64,000 nt of DNA from Methylobacterium platani (GCF_001653715.1 NZ_LWHQ01000074.1:16387-80386); one strand, 5' to 3'. Numbered from the stretch's first letter, positions 32,880-41,957 are shown. The notes: a model not told the origin generated them from the letters alone. Made by a program: numbers and translations.

Positions 32880-33662
32880 TTGGAACGCATCTCAGGACAA
32901 CCTGGCACGCCATCGCGCCCGCCCGAGATCGTCGATGACGGGATCGACCCGCTCGAGCTGTATGCCTCCGGCATCGACGCATCCGACTACGTCGAGCGGA
33001 TCGCCCCGCTGCTGCGGGCGGCTCTTCCGCGCGTCGGCGATCTCCTCGATGTCGGAGCCGGCGGCGGCCAACTCGGTGCAGCCTTGCGCGACCCCGACGC
33101 CGCCTGGACCGCGATCGAGCCGGCGCCGGCCATGCAGGCCCGCCTGCAGGCGCTCGTGCCGCCGCCGGTCCTCGTACCGGCGGCGTGGCGGGACGCCGAC
33201 CTGGCGGCCGGGTTCGCCGACACGGTGCTCGCGGCCAACATGCCGGGCCCCCTCACCGAGGCAGCCCCGTTTCTCGCGCGCTGCCGCGCCTGGGCGCGAC
33301 GCAACGTGGTCTGGCTGGTCCCGGCGCAGAACGGTCCCCGCAGTCTCTGCCTCGCCGGATGCCTGCCACGCGAATGGCACGGCGAGGACGAGACCCCGGG
33401 CGTCGACATCGTCCTGAGACACCTGCCGAGAGCCGACCATCCGGCGATCGTCGCCCGGGTCGACTGGACCTTCCGGGCGATCGTGCCGAGCGTGCCGGGG
33501 ATCGCCGCCTACCTCGCCAGCCGGCTCGGCTGGGAGGCCGACGACCCGCGCCGGCCCGCCTTGTCCGGCCATCTCGCGGCCCAGGCCGAGCCGGTTCCCG
33601 GCGGCCATCGCCTCAGCGTCCCGCGCAGCTCGGCCGTTCTCGTATGGAGGACAAACTCGTGA
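32880..33662 (+). CDS. Class I SAM-dependent methyltransferase in the B12 operon
   Basis: The 260-aa protein has the SAM-binding motif GDLLDVGAGGGQLGAALRDP at residues ~55-75, then WTAIEPAPAMQARLQALVPP (acidic motif II region) and VLAANMPGPL. It starts at TTG 32880 with GGGGAAGGA upstream; no ATG is in frame nearby. It is the first gene after the cobalamin riboswitch, and its stop overlaps the start of the TonB receptor gene by one base. A role in corrinoid or cobalamin-linked metabolism is inferred from that place only. Its substrate is unknown. Confidence 0.75.
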   Translation: MERISGQPGTPSRPPEIVDDGIDPLELYASGIDASDYVERIAPLLRAALPRVGDLLDVGAGGGQLGAALRDPDAAWTAIEPAPAMQARLQALVPPPVLVPAAWRDADLAAGFADTVLAANMPGPLTEAAPFLARCRAWARRNVVWLVPAQNGPRSLCLAGCLPREWHGEDETPGVDIVLRHLPRADHPAIVARVDWTFRAIVPSVPGIAAYLASRLGWEADDPRRPALSGHLAAQAEPVPGGHRLSVPRSSAVLVWRTNS

Positions 33663-35827
33663 TGCCCCGCCATCTCCGGATGCTCGCGCTGGCGAGCGGA
33701 TGCGTGCTGCCGGCTCTCGCCTTCGCACAGGACCAGGCCAACCTTCGCCTCGACGAGATCGTGGTCACCGCCACCGGCCGGCCGGAGCCGCGCTCCGAAA
33801 TCGCCGGCACCGTGCAGGTCATCGACCACACGATGATCGAGAACTCCACGGGCAAGTCCGTCACCGACGTTCTCGCCGAGAACGCCGTCGGCTTCTTCTC
33901 GGAATGGACCCCGGGCCAGACCTCGATCAACATCCGTGGTGGCGCCACCGACGGCCAGGGCAAGGATTTCCGCAGCCAGGTCCTGGTACTGATGAACGGC
34001 CGGCGCGCCGGCACCGCCAACCTGTCCAAGCTCTCGATCGCAGATGTCGAGCGCATCGAAATCGTGCGCGGTCCCTCCTCGGTGATCTACGGCAGCCAGA
34101 ACATCGGCGGCGTGATCAACATCATCCTGAAGACCGGGCGGACCGCGCCCGGCACCCTGGTCGAGGGCATCGGCGGCGTCTGGGGCCTCGCCCAGGGACG
34201 CGCTCAGACCGGTGGCGTGGTCGGGCCGTTCGACTACTATCTCGGCGTCTCGGGCGCCAAGCGCGACGATTACTATGGTGGCTCCGGCGACCGCATGGCC
34301 AACACCCAGTGGAACCGCATGGGGATCGCTGGGGCGCTCGGCCTCCAGATCGACCCGAACCAGCGCGTCGAATTCACTTTGCGCACGGACGGGATCTACG
34401 GTGTCGGGTTCCGCGGCTCCGGCGGCAACCTCTATAGCCGCGACGACCGGATCAACGGCTCCTTCGACGCGAGCTATACCGGACGAACCGAGGATGGCCG
34501 GGCGAGCCTGTTCGCGCAGGTCTACAGCGTCACCGACGAGGACCGCTTCAAGTGGGCCTCGCCGATCCAGCGCGGTGGCACCGGGCTGCCGGTGCCGGGC
34601 ACCCGCGCGGACTTCAACACCCGCGACCTCGACATCCTCGGCACCCGCTTCCAGCCGCGCTTCAACCTGTTTTCCGGCAACGACGTGCTGCTCGGCTGGG
34701 ATTGGGAAACGAGCCGGCTCCGCTCGGACCGCTTACGAGCCGGCGTGCCGGGGAATCCTCTCGCCCAGGTCTCACCGCAGGACAACAACCAGACCGACCA
34801 GTTCCACGCCCTCTACCTGGAGGACACGCAGCGCCTGCTCGACGACCGGCTGGTGCTGCGCGCCGGCGTGCGCCAGACCTACGGCACGACAAGCTTCGAT
34901 TTTACTCCCTACCTGACCGGCCAGATCAACGGCGCGCGGCCCTACGAAGCCACGACCTACTCGGTCGGCGCCACCTACAAGGCGACCGATTGGGCCGCGT
35001 TCCGGGTCGGTGCCTCCTCGGGCTTCCGCGCACCAACGGCAACGGAGATCGCGGCGGACTACAACACCTTCGGCGGCGGCCGGATCTTCGGCAACCCGGC
35101 CATCCGCCCCGAGACGAGCGAGCAGGTCGAGGTCGGCACGACCCTGACTCATGGCGCGTCCCGGCTCGACGTGGCACTGTTCCAGAACATCATCTCGGAC
35201 CGCATCACCACCCGCTCGCGCGGCGCGAATTCCAATACATCGGACTATATCAACAATCCAGGTGACGTCGTCATCCGGGGCATCGAGGTCCAGTACGAGA
35301 CCGACATGATCCGGTCCATTGGCTGGGAGCCGGGGGTGTGGCACTGGCGGGCTTATGCCAATGGCAACTACAACTTCGACATGAAGGACGAGGGCGCGCG
35401 TGCCGTGCCGACGGCCAATACATATCGGGTCGAGCGGGTCTACGAGTACCAGCTCGCGCTCGGCACCCGCTTCGGGCAGGCCGGCATCCGGTATCCCTGG
35501 ACAATCCAGGTCCAAGGCGTGCTGAACGGCCCGGTCTGGTACAACACCGAGGAGAACCTGCGCGTGCCAGCGGCGGAGCCGTACCGAGATTACATCTGGC
35601 GCAAGGACCCGTTCGTGCTGGTCAACCTGCGCGGCGAGGTCGATGTGATGCCGGGAGTGAAGCTGTTCGCGCAGGTGCGCAACTTGTTCGACGTGAACTA
35701 CCACCCGCTCTTCATCGCCATCGCCGGACAGCAGCCGACGCTGGCCGACCTGCGCTTCTACAATGGTGGCGGCGGCACCTCTGCGCCGGGCCGCGACGTG
35801 CAGATCGGCCTCCAGGCCCGGTTCTGA
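33662..35827 (+). CDS. btuB: TonB-dependent receptor, BtuB-like (corrinoid uptake)
   Basis: The 721-aa outer-membrane receptor has an N-terminal signal (MPRHLRMLALASGCVLPALA-FAQ), a TonB box (LDEIVVTATG), a plug domain (TVQVIDHTMIEN, GKSVTDVLAENAVGF, VERIEIVRGPSSVIYGSQNI) and a long beta-barrel ending in a terminal aromatic (VQIGLQARF). ATG 33662 has GGAGG before it and overlaps the upstream stop (TGATG). The cobalamin riboswitch and the BtuFCD-type genes behind it support cobalamin or another corrinoid as substrate. The size is larger than E. coli BtuB. Confidence 0.88.
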   Translation: MPRHLRMLALASGCVLPALAFAQDQANLRLDEIVVTATGRPEPRSEIAGTVQVIDHTMIENSTGKSVTDVLAENAVGFFSEWTPGQTSINIRGGATDGQGKDFRSQVLVLMNGRRAGTANLSKLSIADVERIEIVRGPSSVIYGSQNIGGVINIILKTGRTAPGTLVEGIGGVWGLAQGRAQTGGVVGPFDYYLGVSGAKRDDYYGGSGDRMANTQWNRMGIAGALGLQIDPNQRVEFTLRTDGIYGVGFRGSGGNLYSRDDRINGSFDASYTGRTEDGRASLFAQVYSVTDEDRFKWASPIQRGGTGLPVPGTRADFNTRDLDILGTRFQPRFNLFSGNDVLLGWDWETSRLRSDRLRAGVPGNPLAQVSPQDNNQTDQFHALYLEDTQRLLDDRLVLRAGVRQTYGTTSFDFTPYLTGQINGARPYEATTYSVGATYKATDWAAFRVGASSGFRAPTATEIAADYNTFGGGRIFGNPAIRPETSEQVEVGTTLTHGASRLDVALFQNIISDRITTRSRGANSNTSDYINNPGDVVIRGIEVQYETDMIRSIGWEPGVWHWRAYANGNYNFDMKDEGARAVPTANTYRVERVYEYQLALGTRFGQAGIRYPWTIQVQGVLNGPVWYNTEENLRVPAAEPYRDYIWRKDPFVLVNLRGEVDVMPGVKLFAQVRNLFDVNYHPLFIAIAGQQPTLADLRFYNGGGGTSAPGRDVQIGLQARF

Positions 35828-35829
35828 CC

Positions 35830-36840
35830 ATGCGCGTCGCGATCCTCTGGGGCCGAAGCAGATTTCGCAAAAGTGGTCACCGGTTTTGCGGCGAAAATCT
35901 GCGACACGACCACCAACGAGGCAGACGAAGCGTTGGCGTGCCAATACAAGTCTGCCTCGTGCTCCTCGGCCTCGCCGCCACGCTCGTCGCTGCGCGCCCC
36001 GCCCGGCCCGAGCCGATCCACCTCGTTGATGCGCTGGGGCGGCACGTCGTCCTGCCGGCGCCGCCGCGCCGGATCGTGACGATCTTCTCGTCGAACACCG
36101 AGCTGGTGGCAGCCCTCGGGTTGACCGATCGGATCGTCGGCATCGACGCGCTGACCCGCTACCCACCGGAGGCGGCGGCGAAGCCCGTCGTCGGCGGCCG
36201 GCTCGGCTTCTCGGTGGATGCCGTGGTGGGCCAGGAGCCCGACCTGGTTCTGGTCACACCGGCGCGCCAAGCGGCGCATCTCCTGCTCGCCCCGATGGAG
36301 CGGCTCGGCGTGCCCACCCTCGTCCTGACGAGCCGCACCCTCGGCGAGGTCCTCGACAACATCCGCCTCGTCGGACGGGCGACCGGGGAGCCTGCGCGCG
36401 GGACCGCCGTCGCCGACACCCTGGCGGTCCGTCTCGCACGAGTCGCCGGTGTGGTCGCGGGGCGGCCTTGCCCGCGCCTCGTCCTGGTGACGGGGCGGCT
36501 CGGGAACGGGCTCGTCCTCGCTGCACGGGCGGGCACCTACACGGCCGATGCCGTCGCCCGGGCCGGGGGCTGCCTGGCGCTGACCGGATCCGGCAGTCTC
36601 GCCCAGGTCTCGCCGGAGGCCCTGCTCGCCGCCGATCCGGACGTCCTGCTCCTGGCGGGCCGCGACGCCGAGCTGCGCGAGCTGACGGCCCGGCCCGGCT
36701 TTCGCGACATGCGCGCGGTTCGCGAAGGCCGGGCGCATGTCGTGCCGCGCGCCGAATTCCTGATCCCCGGGCCGCGCACCGTGGACGGGATCGAGCGCCT
36801 CGCAGCGCTCCTGCACCCGAACCCCGAAGGGCATCCATGA
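35830..36840 (+). CDS. btuF: Cobalamin-type ABC substrate-binding protein, signal region interrupted by a palindrome
   Basis: The mature part (EPIHLVDALGRHVVLPAPPR, RIVTIFSSNTELVAALGL, VVGQEPDLVLVTPARQ, GRAHVVPRAEFLIPGPRT) is a BtuF/FhuD-type periplasmic binding protein. From ATG 35830, two bases after the receptor stop, the product starts MRVAILWG. About 30 foreign residues then precede the hydrophobic stretch VCLVLLGLAATLVAA. The foreign part is encoded by a palindromic repeat at 35858-35902. Either the signal peptide is split by an in-frame insertion, or translation restarts at GTG 35938, which would restore a normal signal. Next genes are the permease and ATPase. Confidence 0.8.
   Translation: MRVAILWGRSRFRKSGHRFCGENLRHDHQRGRRSVGVPIQVCLVLLGLAATLVAARPARPEPIHLVDALGRHVVLPAPPRRIVTIFSSNTELVAALGLTDRIVGIDALTRYPPEAAAKPVVGGRLGFSVDAVVGQEPDLVLVTPARQAAHLLLAPMERLGVPTLVLTSRTLGEVLDNIRLVGRATGEPARGTAVADTLAVRLARVAGVVAGRPCPRLVLVTGRLGNGLVLAARAGTYTADAVARAGGCLALTGSGSLAQVSPEALLAADPDVLLLAGRDAELRELTARPGFRDMRAVREGRAHVVPRAEFLIPGPRTVDGIERLAALLHPNPEGHP
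35858..35902. repeat. REP-like palindrome inside the btuF 5' end
   Basis: The arms GCAGATTTCGC and GCGAAAATCTGC (one base shorter on the left) enclose AAAAGTGGTCACCGG-TTTTGCG. It resembles interspersed palindromes described in Rhizobiales ('...TTTCGCAAAAGTGG.CCGGTTTTGCG'). It keeps the reading frame of btuF open. Confidence 0.65.
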
Positions 36841-36853
36841 GCGCGCGCCATCC

Positions 36854-37846
36854 ATGAGCATCCCCTTGCGCATCGCGAGCCGGCTCCTGCCGCTCCTCGT
36901 CCTCGCGCTCGCCTTCGGCATCGCGGCCGGGCACGACTGGGCCGGGCCAGCCCGGATTGTCCGGGCGCTCGGCGGCGCCGAGGATCTCCGCTCGCGCCTG
37001 CTCCTCGAGTGGCGGCTGCCCCGCGTCCTTGCCGCCGCTTTGGTCGGCAGCCTCTTGGGGCTCGGCGGAGCGATCTTCCAGGGCGTGTTCCGCAATCCCC
37101 TCGCCGAACCCTACCTGCTCGGCTCGGCCGGCGGCGCGGCGATCGGGGCGACGGTGGCGCTGCTCGTTCCCCTCGGCCTGCCCTCCTCCCTGGCGCTCGG
37201 CGGGTTCTCCTTCCTGGGGGCCTGGGGGGCGACTCTCATGGTCCTTGCCGTCGCCCGGGGGGCCGGCACGCGCGATGCCGCCGGCCTGCTGCTCGCCGGT
37301 GTCGCGGTCGCGGCGATGCTCGGGGCGGTCCGCTCCTTCCTGATGCTCGCCCTCTCCGACGAGAGCGTCAGCCTCCAGGTCGTGCTGAGCTGGACGCTGG
37401 GGGGCGTCCAGACGCCGACCTGGGAGGGGCTGGCCTGGCTCGCCGGACTCTCGGGCCTCGCCCTCGGGGCAAGCCTGCGCCTTGCGCACGGCCTCGACCT
37501 CCTCGGCCTCGGCGAGGATCAGGCGCAGGCCTTCGGTCTCGACACGGCACGCTTCGTCGCCCGGGCGATCCTGGTCGGCGCCGCCACCGTCGCCCTGGCG
37601 GTGGCCTATGGCGGCCTCGTCGCCTTCGTGGGATTGACCGCGCCGCACGTGGCCCGCTGGTGGGTCGGGCCGCGCCATCGCGGCTTGCTGCCGGTCTCGG
37701 CCGCCATCGGCGCGCTCCTCGTCATGGTCTGCGACGGACTCGCCCGCTCGGCACTGCCGCCGGCGGAGATCCCGCTCGGGCTCGTGACGGCGGCCGCGGG
37801 CGGCCCCTTCTTCCTGTTCCTCCTGCGCCAGCGGATGCGGGCATGA
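36854..37846 (+). CDS. btuC: Cobalamin-type ABC permease (FecCD family)
   Basis: The 330-aa integral membrane protein has about ten hydrophobic segments. Family landmarks are WRLPRVLAAALVGSLLGLGG, VFRNPLAEPYLLGSAGGAAI, LSWTLGGVQTPTWEGLAWLA and GGLVAFVGLTAPHVARWWVG (coupling helix with the conserved Gly-Leu-Pro-like/His-x-x-R region). It forms the inner-membrane channel for the BtuF-type binding protein. Its stop overlaps the ATG of the ATPase gene (ATGA), so permease and ATPase are coupled. It sits under the upstream cobalamin riboswitch. Confidence 0.9.
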   Translation: MSIPLRIASRLLPLLVLALAFGIAAGHDWAGPARIVRALGGAEDLRSRLLLEWRLPRVLAAALVGSLLGLGGAIFQGVFRNPLAEPYLLGSAGGAAIGATVALLVPLGLPSSLALGGFSFLGAWGATLMVLAVARGAGTRDAAGLLLAGVAVAAMLGAVRSFLMLALSDESVSLQVVLSWTLGGVQTPTWEGLAWLAGLSGLALGASLRLAHGLDLLGLGEDQAQAFGLDTARFVARAILVGAATVALAVAYGGLVAFVGLTAPHVARWWVGPRHRGLLPVSAAIGALLVMVCDGLARSALPPAEIPLGLVTAAAGGPFFLFLLRQRMRA

Positions 37847-38595
37847 CCCGGCTTCGCGCGGACGACCTCGTCGTGACGGCCGGCCCTCGCCGCCTGCTGG
37901 ACGCCGTATCGGTCGATCTCGCCCCGGGGAGCCTCGTCGGGCTGATCGGGCCGAACGGAGCCGGAAAGTCGACGCTGCTGCGCGCCCTCGCCGGCCTGCT
38001 GCGTCCCGCCGCCGGCCGCGTCACGCTCGACGGGGCGCCGCTCGCCGACATTCCGCCCCCCGAGCGCGGCCGCCGCATCGGCTACCTGCCCCAGAGCTTC
38101 CAGCCGGCCTGGGACTACACCGTCCGGGAAGTGATCGAGCTCGGCGCAAGCCGCCGTCCCGGCGCCTCGCTCGCGATCCCGGATATTCTGCACGACCACG
38201 ATCTCGCCGGACTCGCCGAAAGCTGCTGGTCGCAGATCTCCGGCGGCGAGCAGGCCAGGGCGCTGCTCGCGGCCACCCTCGTCGCCAGGCCGGACGTCGT
38301 CCTTGCCGACGAGCCCGGCGCGAGCCTCGATATCGGCCATCGCCTCGACCTGATGCGCCGCCTGCGGGACTGGGCCCGGCACGGGATCGTGGTCGTCGTC
38401 CTGCACGACCTCGATCGTGCGGTCCTCGATTGCGACCGGCTCGTGCTGCTGGAACGCGGCCGGATCCTATGCGACGGGGCCGCCGCTACGGTCGCGGTCT
38501 CGCCGGAGCTCGATCGTGTGTTCGGCGTGCGCTTCGAGCGAGGCCATCTCTCTCCGACGATGGATTCCTACCTGCCGATCAAGCGCCGAACGTGA
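37843..38595 (+). CDS. btuD: Cobalamin-type ABC transporter ATPase
   Basis: The 250-aa ATPase has Walker A GLIGPNGAGKSTLLRALAG, Q-loop GYLPQSFQPAWDYTV, signature SQISGGEQARALLAATL, Walker B PDVVLADEPGASLDIGH and switch His in VVVVLHDLDRA. It energises corrinoid import with the preceding permease and binding protein. The ATG overlaps the btuC stop by 4 nt. It is the last gene of the riboswitch-led operon; the 172 bp after it face a small minus-strand gene. All catalytic motifs are intact. Confidence 0.9.
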   Translation: MTRLRADDLVVTAGPRRLLDAVSVDLAPGSLVGLIGPNGAGKSTLLRALAGLLRPAAGRVTLDGAPLADIPPPERGRRIGYLPQSFQPAWDYTVREVIELGASRRPGASLAIPDILHDHDLAGLAESCWSQISGGEQARALLAATLVARPDVVLADEPGASLDIGHRLDLMRRLRDWARHGIVVVVLHDLDRAVLDCDRLVLLERGRILCDGAAATVAVSPELDRVFGVRFERGHLSPTMDSYLPIKRRT

Positions 38596-38767
38596 TTCCC
38601 CTGAAGCGCGGCCGTTTCGCCCGAGCCGACGTCGTCTCGCTGTGTGTCGCGGGATTTCATCGTCCTGATGCCATGAATGCTGACCCGTCCGCGAGCATCC
38701 GGACAACCAGACGCTCGCGCCGGTCAGGCCACCCGGTTCAAGCCCGGGTAAAGCTCAGAGGAGTGGA

Positions 38768-38959
38768 TCAAGCCGCCCGGCGGCCGTGGGCCTTGCCTCG
38801 GCGTGAGACCCCGAGGCCCTTGCGGGCATCACACTTGAGACCGTGGCTGTGCCAGCCCTCGACAGGCGCCTGTTGCCAGCCGCGATGGCAGCCGTGAGCC
38901 GCAGCCGGGCCGATCCACAAAACCGTCAGCAGGCCGATCGAAGCGGCAAGGGTGCGCAT
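38768..38959 (-). CDS. Small secreted Cys/His-rich protein
   Basis: The 63-aa product starts with a signal peptide (MRTLAASIGLLTVLWIGPAA-AHG). The mature part has HGCHRGWQQAPVEGWHSHGL-KC and a basic tail. Two Cys and several His in about 20 residues suggest metal or corrinoid contact. It lies 33 bp after the second TonB receptor gene on the same strand, so it is probably expressed from the same riboswitch-controlled transcript. The signal peptide and location point to the periplasm. Function unknown. Confidence 0.65.
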   Translation of the reverse strand: MRTLAASIGLLTVLWIGPAAAHGCHRGWQQAPVEGWHSHGLKCDARKGLGVSRRGKAHGRRAA

Positions 38960-38992
38960 GAGGTAATCCTTCCAGGCGAAGGAGATCGGGCG

Positions 38993-41122
38993 TCAGAACC
39001 GGCCGGCCAGGGTCAGTCGAACGGCCGTCGGCTCGACCGGGTGGAAGTGCCGATCGGCAACGCCGGCAGCGTCCTCTCCCGGCAGGCGGGACACGTAGTA
39101 GTAGGTGATCTGGTCGGCTTTGGCGTTCGTCAAGTTCAGCACGTCGAGGGAGAGGCTGACGCCATTGTCGAAGTTGTAGCCGACCCGGCCGTTGAGGAGT
39201 GCCGTTGGCTTCGAGCGCACCGAGTTGTCCTCGATCAGGGGACGCGGTCCGAAGTAGCGGAAGCGCAAGGATCCGAACCAGCCCAGGCCCTCGCCGAAGG
39301 TGATGCCGGCCGAGGCGATGGTCGTCGGCGCCTCCGGCACCCGCTGGCCGACCGGATCGCGGTCGGAGAACCGGGCATTGGTGATCGTCAGGTCGCCTTC
39401 GAGCGCCAGCCAGGGCGTGACGGCGTAGTGGTTGCTCCACTCGATGCCGAAGCGGCGGGTCGGCCGGCTCGGCTCGGTGGTGCCGGTGTCGCCCTGGAAC
39501 AGGTTCTCGGAGGCGAAGTCGAGCCGGAACAGGGCGAGACTGGTCTCCAGCCCGCCGATCGAGCGGTTGCGGATCCCGACCTCGTAGCCGGTCGAGGGCA
39601 CCAGGAACGGCGAGCGGGAGATGTTGAACAGCGGGCTGACCGGGTCGACTGTGGCGGTGACGCCGCGTGCGTCGTTCGAGTGGAAGCCGCCGCCATAGTT
39701 CACGTATAACTCGGTATCGAGCCACGGCCCGAACACCGCCCCGAGCTTCGGATTGACGATGCCGTCGCGAGCCTTGCCGGAGTTGGCCGGCGTGTCGGAG
39801 CGGACGTCGGCATAGTAACCGTCAGCCCGGAAGCCGACGCTGGTGCGCAACCAGTCGGTCCAGCGCACCCGGTTCTCGTAGTAGAAGGCGGCGCTCGCCT
39901 CCAGCACCCGGTCATCGAGCACCGTCGAGCGATATTGTCGCGCGGTCGTGTTGAACAGGCCGACCCGGATGTCGTCGGTACGGGTCTGCACACCGATCTC
40001 GTTCTCCATCGGCAACCCGAACAGGTCGCCCTGAAAGACGCGGGAGATCTCACCACCGCCGAGCACGCGACTGTCGCGCTGCCTGAACTGATCGCCGTTG
40101 ACGGGATCGTTGAGGAAGTAGGTGAAGTTGTTCCAGAGATTCATCTGGTAGCGGATCACGTAAGCCGAGGCCCGGGTGACGCCGCCGGCATCCGACTGGC
40201 TCCAGCGCCCGGAGAGCGAGAAGCGCCCGGTGTCACCGCCATCGGTCGGATCGAGGGTGCCGTAACGGCCGATGATCCCCTCGGAGACCGCCCGCTCCGG
40301 GATCTGATTGGTGGCGTTCCACTTCGCCCAATAGGCCATGCCGGTGACGGCGAACCCGTCCGTGGCGGTGCCCTGGCTGTAGCGGGCAACGCCGTTGAGC
40401 TTGCGAAGGGCATCGGGCACGACCCATGGCCCGTCATAGGTCTGCGCTTCGCCGGCGACGAGCAGGTTGCCGGCACCGAGCGGTACGGAAGCGGCCGAGA
40501 GCCCGCGCCTGTAGCCGAAGCTGCCCAGCGTGGTGAGCGCGATGTTGCGGTCGAGCTTGTCGAGATAGTCGATCCGCACCGAGCCGGCGGAGGCGAAGTC
40601 GCCGTCGCGGACGAAGTACGGGCCCTTGTGGAACTCGACCGCGCCGACGAGTTCGGGGATCAGGAAGTTGAGATCGGCGTAGCCCTGGCCGTGGGCGTGG
40701 GTGCGCATGTTCACCGGCATGCCGTCGACGTGGATGGCGATGTCGGTGCCGTGGTCGAGATTGAAGCCGCGTAGGAAGAACTGGTTGGCTTTGCCCTCGC
40801 CGGAATGCTGGGTGACGATCAGGCCCGGCACCGCCTCCAGCACCTCGCCCGGGCGGGTAACCGGGCGGCTGTTGATCGCTGCGCCGCTGATGACACCGGC
40901 GCTCGCCGCCTCGACCGGGCGCAAGGCGCCGCCGATCCCGGTGATACCGCCGGGATAGCCTGCGCTGGCGGCGGCGCCAGTGGAGGCAGGCGGGGGTGCG
41001 GCAACCTCGATCTCGTCGAGGCGGATCTCGCCGGCGGCTTGCGCCAGGGCAGGGACAGGGAAGCCAGCGGCAAGTGCCGCAAGGAACCAGGGATAAGAGA
41101 CGCGCACGTCAAGAGCCTTCAT
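38993..41122 (-). CDS. TonB-dependent receptor under a cobalamin riboswitch
   Basis: The 709-aa receptor has a signal peptide (YPWFLAALAAGFPVPALAQA), a TonB box region (EIRLDEIEVAAP) and a plug (PGEVLEAVPGLIVTQHSGEG, ANQFFLRGFNLDHGTDIAIH, VDGMPVNMRTHAHGQGYADL, VEFHKGPYFVRDGDFASAGS), then a barrel ending AVRLTLAGRF. The His-rich HGTDIAIHVDGMPVN ... THAHGQGY plug marks a different receptor type from the BtuB-like one. A minus-strand cobalamin riboswitch lies 66 bp upstream, so its cargo is likely a corrinoid or a cobalt-related compound. It is followed by the small secreted Cys/His-rich protein. Confidence 0.88.
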   Translation of the reverse strand: MKALDVRVSYPWFLAALAAGFPVPALAQAAGEIRLDEIEVAAPPPASTGAAASAGYPGGITGIGGALRPVEAASAGVISGAAINSRPVTRPGEVLEAVPGLIVTQHSGEGKANQFFLRGFNLDHGTDIAIHVDGMPVNMRTHAHGQGYADLNFLIPELVGAVEFHKGPYFVRDGDFASAGSVRIDYLDKLDRNIALTTLGSFGYRRGLSAASVPLGAGNLLVAGEAQTYDGPWVVPDALRKLNGVARYSQGTATDGFAVTGMAYWAKWNATNQIPERAVSEGIIGRYGTLDPTDGGDTGRFSLSGRWSQSDAGGVTRASAYVIRYQMNLWNNFTYFLNDPVNGDQFRQRDSRVLGGGEISRVFQGDLFGLPMENEIGVQTRTDDIRVGLFNTTARQYRSTVLDDRVLEASAAFYYENRVRWTDWLRTSVGFRADGYYADVRSDTPANSGKARDGIVNPKLGAVFGPWLDTELYVNYGGGFHSNDARGVTATVDPVSPLFNISRSPFLVPSTGYEVGIRNRSIGGLETSLALFRLDFASENLFQGDTGTTEPSRPTRRFGIEWSNHYAVTPWLALEGDLTITNARFSDRDPVGQRVPEAPTTIASAGITFGEGLGWFGSLRFRYFGPRPLIEDNSVRSKPTALLNGRVGYNFDNGVSLSLDVLNLTNAKADQITYYYVSRLPGEDAAGVADRHFHPVEPTAVRLTLAGRF

Positions 41123-41188
41123 GGCTGTGGCACGTCACTGTGGAGGCACCGATACACCCCGTCCGGCACGGCCCACATGTGACCACGG

Positions 41189-41345
41189 CTGACGGCAGGT
41201 CTCCTGGCTCACGGGTCGCCGCCCGCCATCGTCTTCCCAGGGAGGTCTTGCGTCCCCAGTGACGTAAGGTGATGGTGGGCTCGCCGCTCACAGTTGCGGG
41301 GGCAGCCGCGGCATCGGGCTCGTACCCTCACCGCGTTCCCTTTTT
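41189..41345 (-). ncRNA. Second cobalamin riboswitch
   Basis: Read on the minus strand, the leader begins GGGAACGCGGTGAGG and contains GCTGCCCCCGCAACTGTGAG, GCGGCGAGCC, CTGGGAAGACGATGG and the B12-box GTGAGCCAGGAGACCTGCCG, in the usual order. It ends about 66 bp before the start of the second TonB receptor gene. It should repress that receptor when cobalamin is plentiful. It is independent of the first riboswitch at 32552. Confidence 0.92.
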
Positions 41346-41804
41346 ATCCCCGAAAGGAACCGTCCTAATGACGTATTACAGCCGCGATCCTGACCGTCAA
41401 TCGTATCGTGGACGATCCAAGCAGGTGTGATCTCTCAGGCACAGTACCGGTGCATGAATCAGCGCTCTGGGTACTCAAAAATCGATCGATGGCACACTCT
41501 TGTGAACGAACTTTACCCGCGCCTGACACGCAGGCCGAGCCCAGCACAAAGGTTTGACGAGCTGTCCCTGTCCCAGGCCTCACAGCGACTTGAGCGGGCA
41601 ACCATCCACGCACGAAATATTATAGATATTTTTTCAATTTATCATATGTACGAATACTACTACCGGCCAACGAAGTGGTTATATCGAGTGCAGGAGATTG
41701 CATGAAATTACGCCAAAAGGTGCTCAACATCACTGATTTTCATTCTCTCGCTGTGCAAGGGACCGGCGGCCCGCCGCGGTCAAGATGTACTCGCAGAACT
41801 GCGA
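41346..41804. other. Non-coding or degraded stretch
   Basis: No convincing gene. A 92-codon plus-strand frame (41427-41705) exists, but its composition is unusual and nothing supports it. Bases 41610-41700 are strikingly AT-rich for this window. The region separates the riboswitch leader from the minus-strand gene group to the right. Confidence 0.4.
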
Positions 41805-41957
41805 CTATGGATGGACGCGTCCTGTCGCTTCGATCAAGCCTAGCTTCAGCAACTGCTTCGTCGTCGCGGTGGCGGCGTAGTAACGTGGTGCCCCGGCAAG
41901 CAGCCGCAGCCGATAGAGAAGCGTCGGCTTGAGGATGACGTCGCTGGTTTGGTCCAC
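41805..41957 (-). CDS. Possible 50-aa small protein
   Basis: GTG 41957 gives VDQTSDVILKPTLLYRLRLL, then AGAPRYYAATATTKQLLKLG and LIEATGRVHP before TAG. The pattern (Lys-Pro-x-Leu-x-Tyr-Arg-Leu, Tyr-Tyr-Ala, LLxLGLIEATG) reads like a real small winged-helix-type fragment. It has AAGGCGG upstream. It could instead be a remnant of a larger gene. Function unknown. Confidence 0.35.
   Translation of the reverse strand: MDQTSDVILKPTLLYRLRLLAGAPRYYAATATTKQLLKLGLIEATGRVHP

Noticed and set aside
34772..36166. 464-codon minus-strand frame over the btuB and btuF genes
   Set aside because: It is antisense to a clear TonB receptor and has no domain; GC-rich shadow.
41427..41705. 92-codon plus-strand frame in the AT-rich gap
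   Set aside because: Unusual composition, no ribosome site of note, and no family resemblance.
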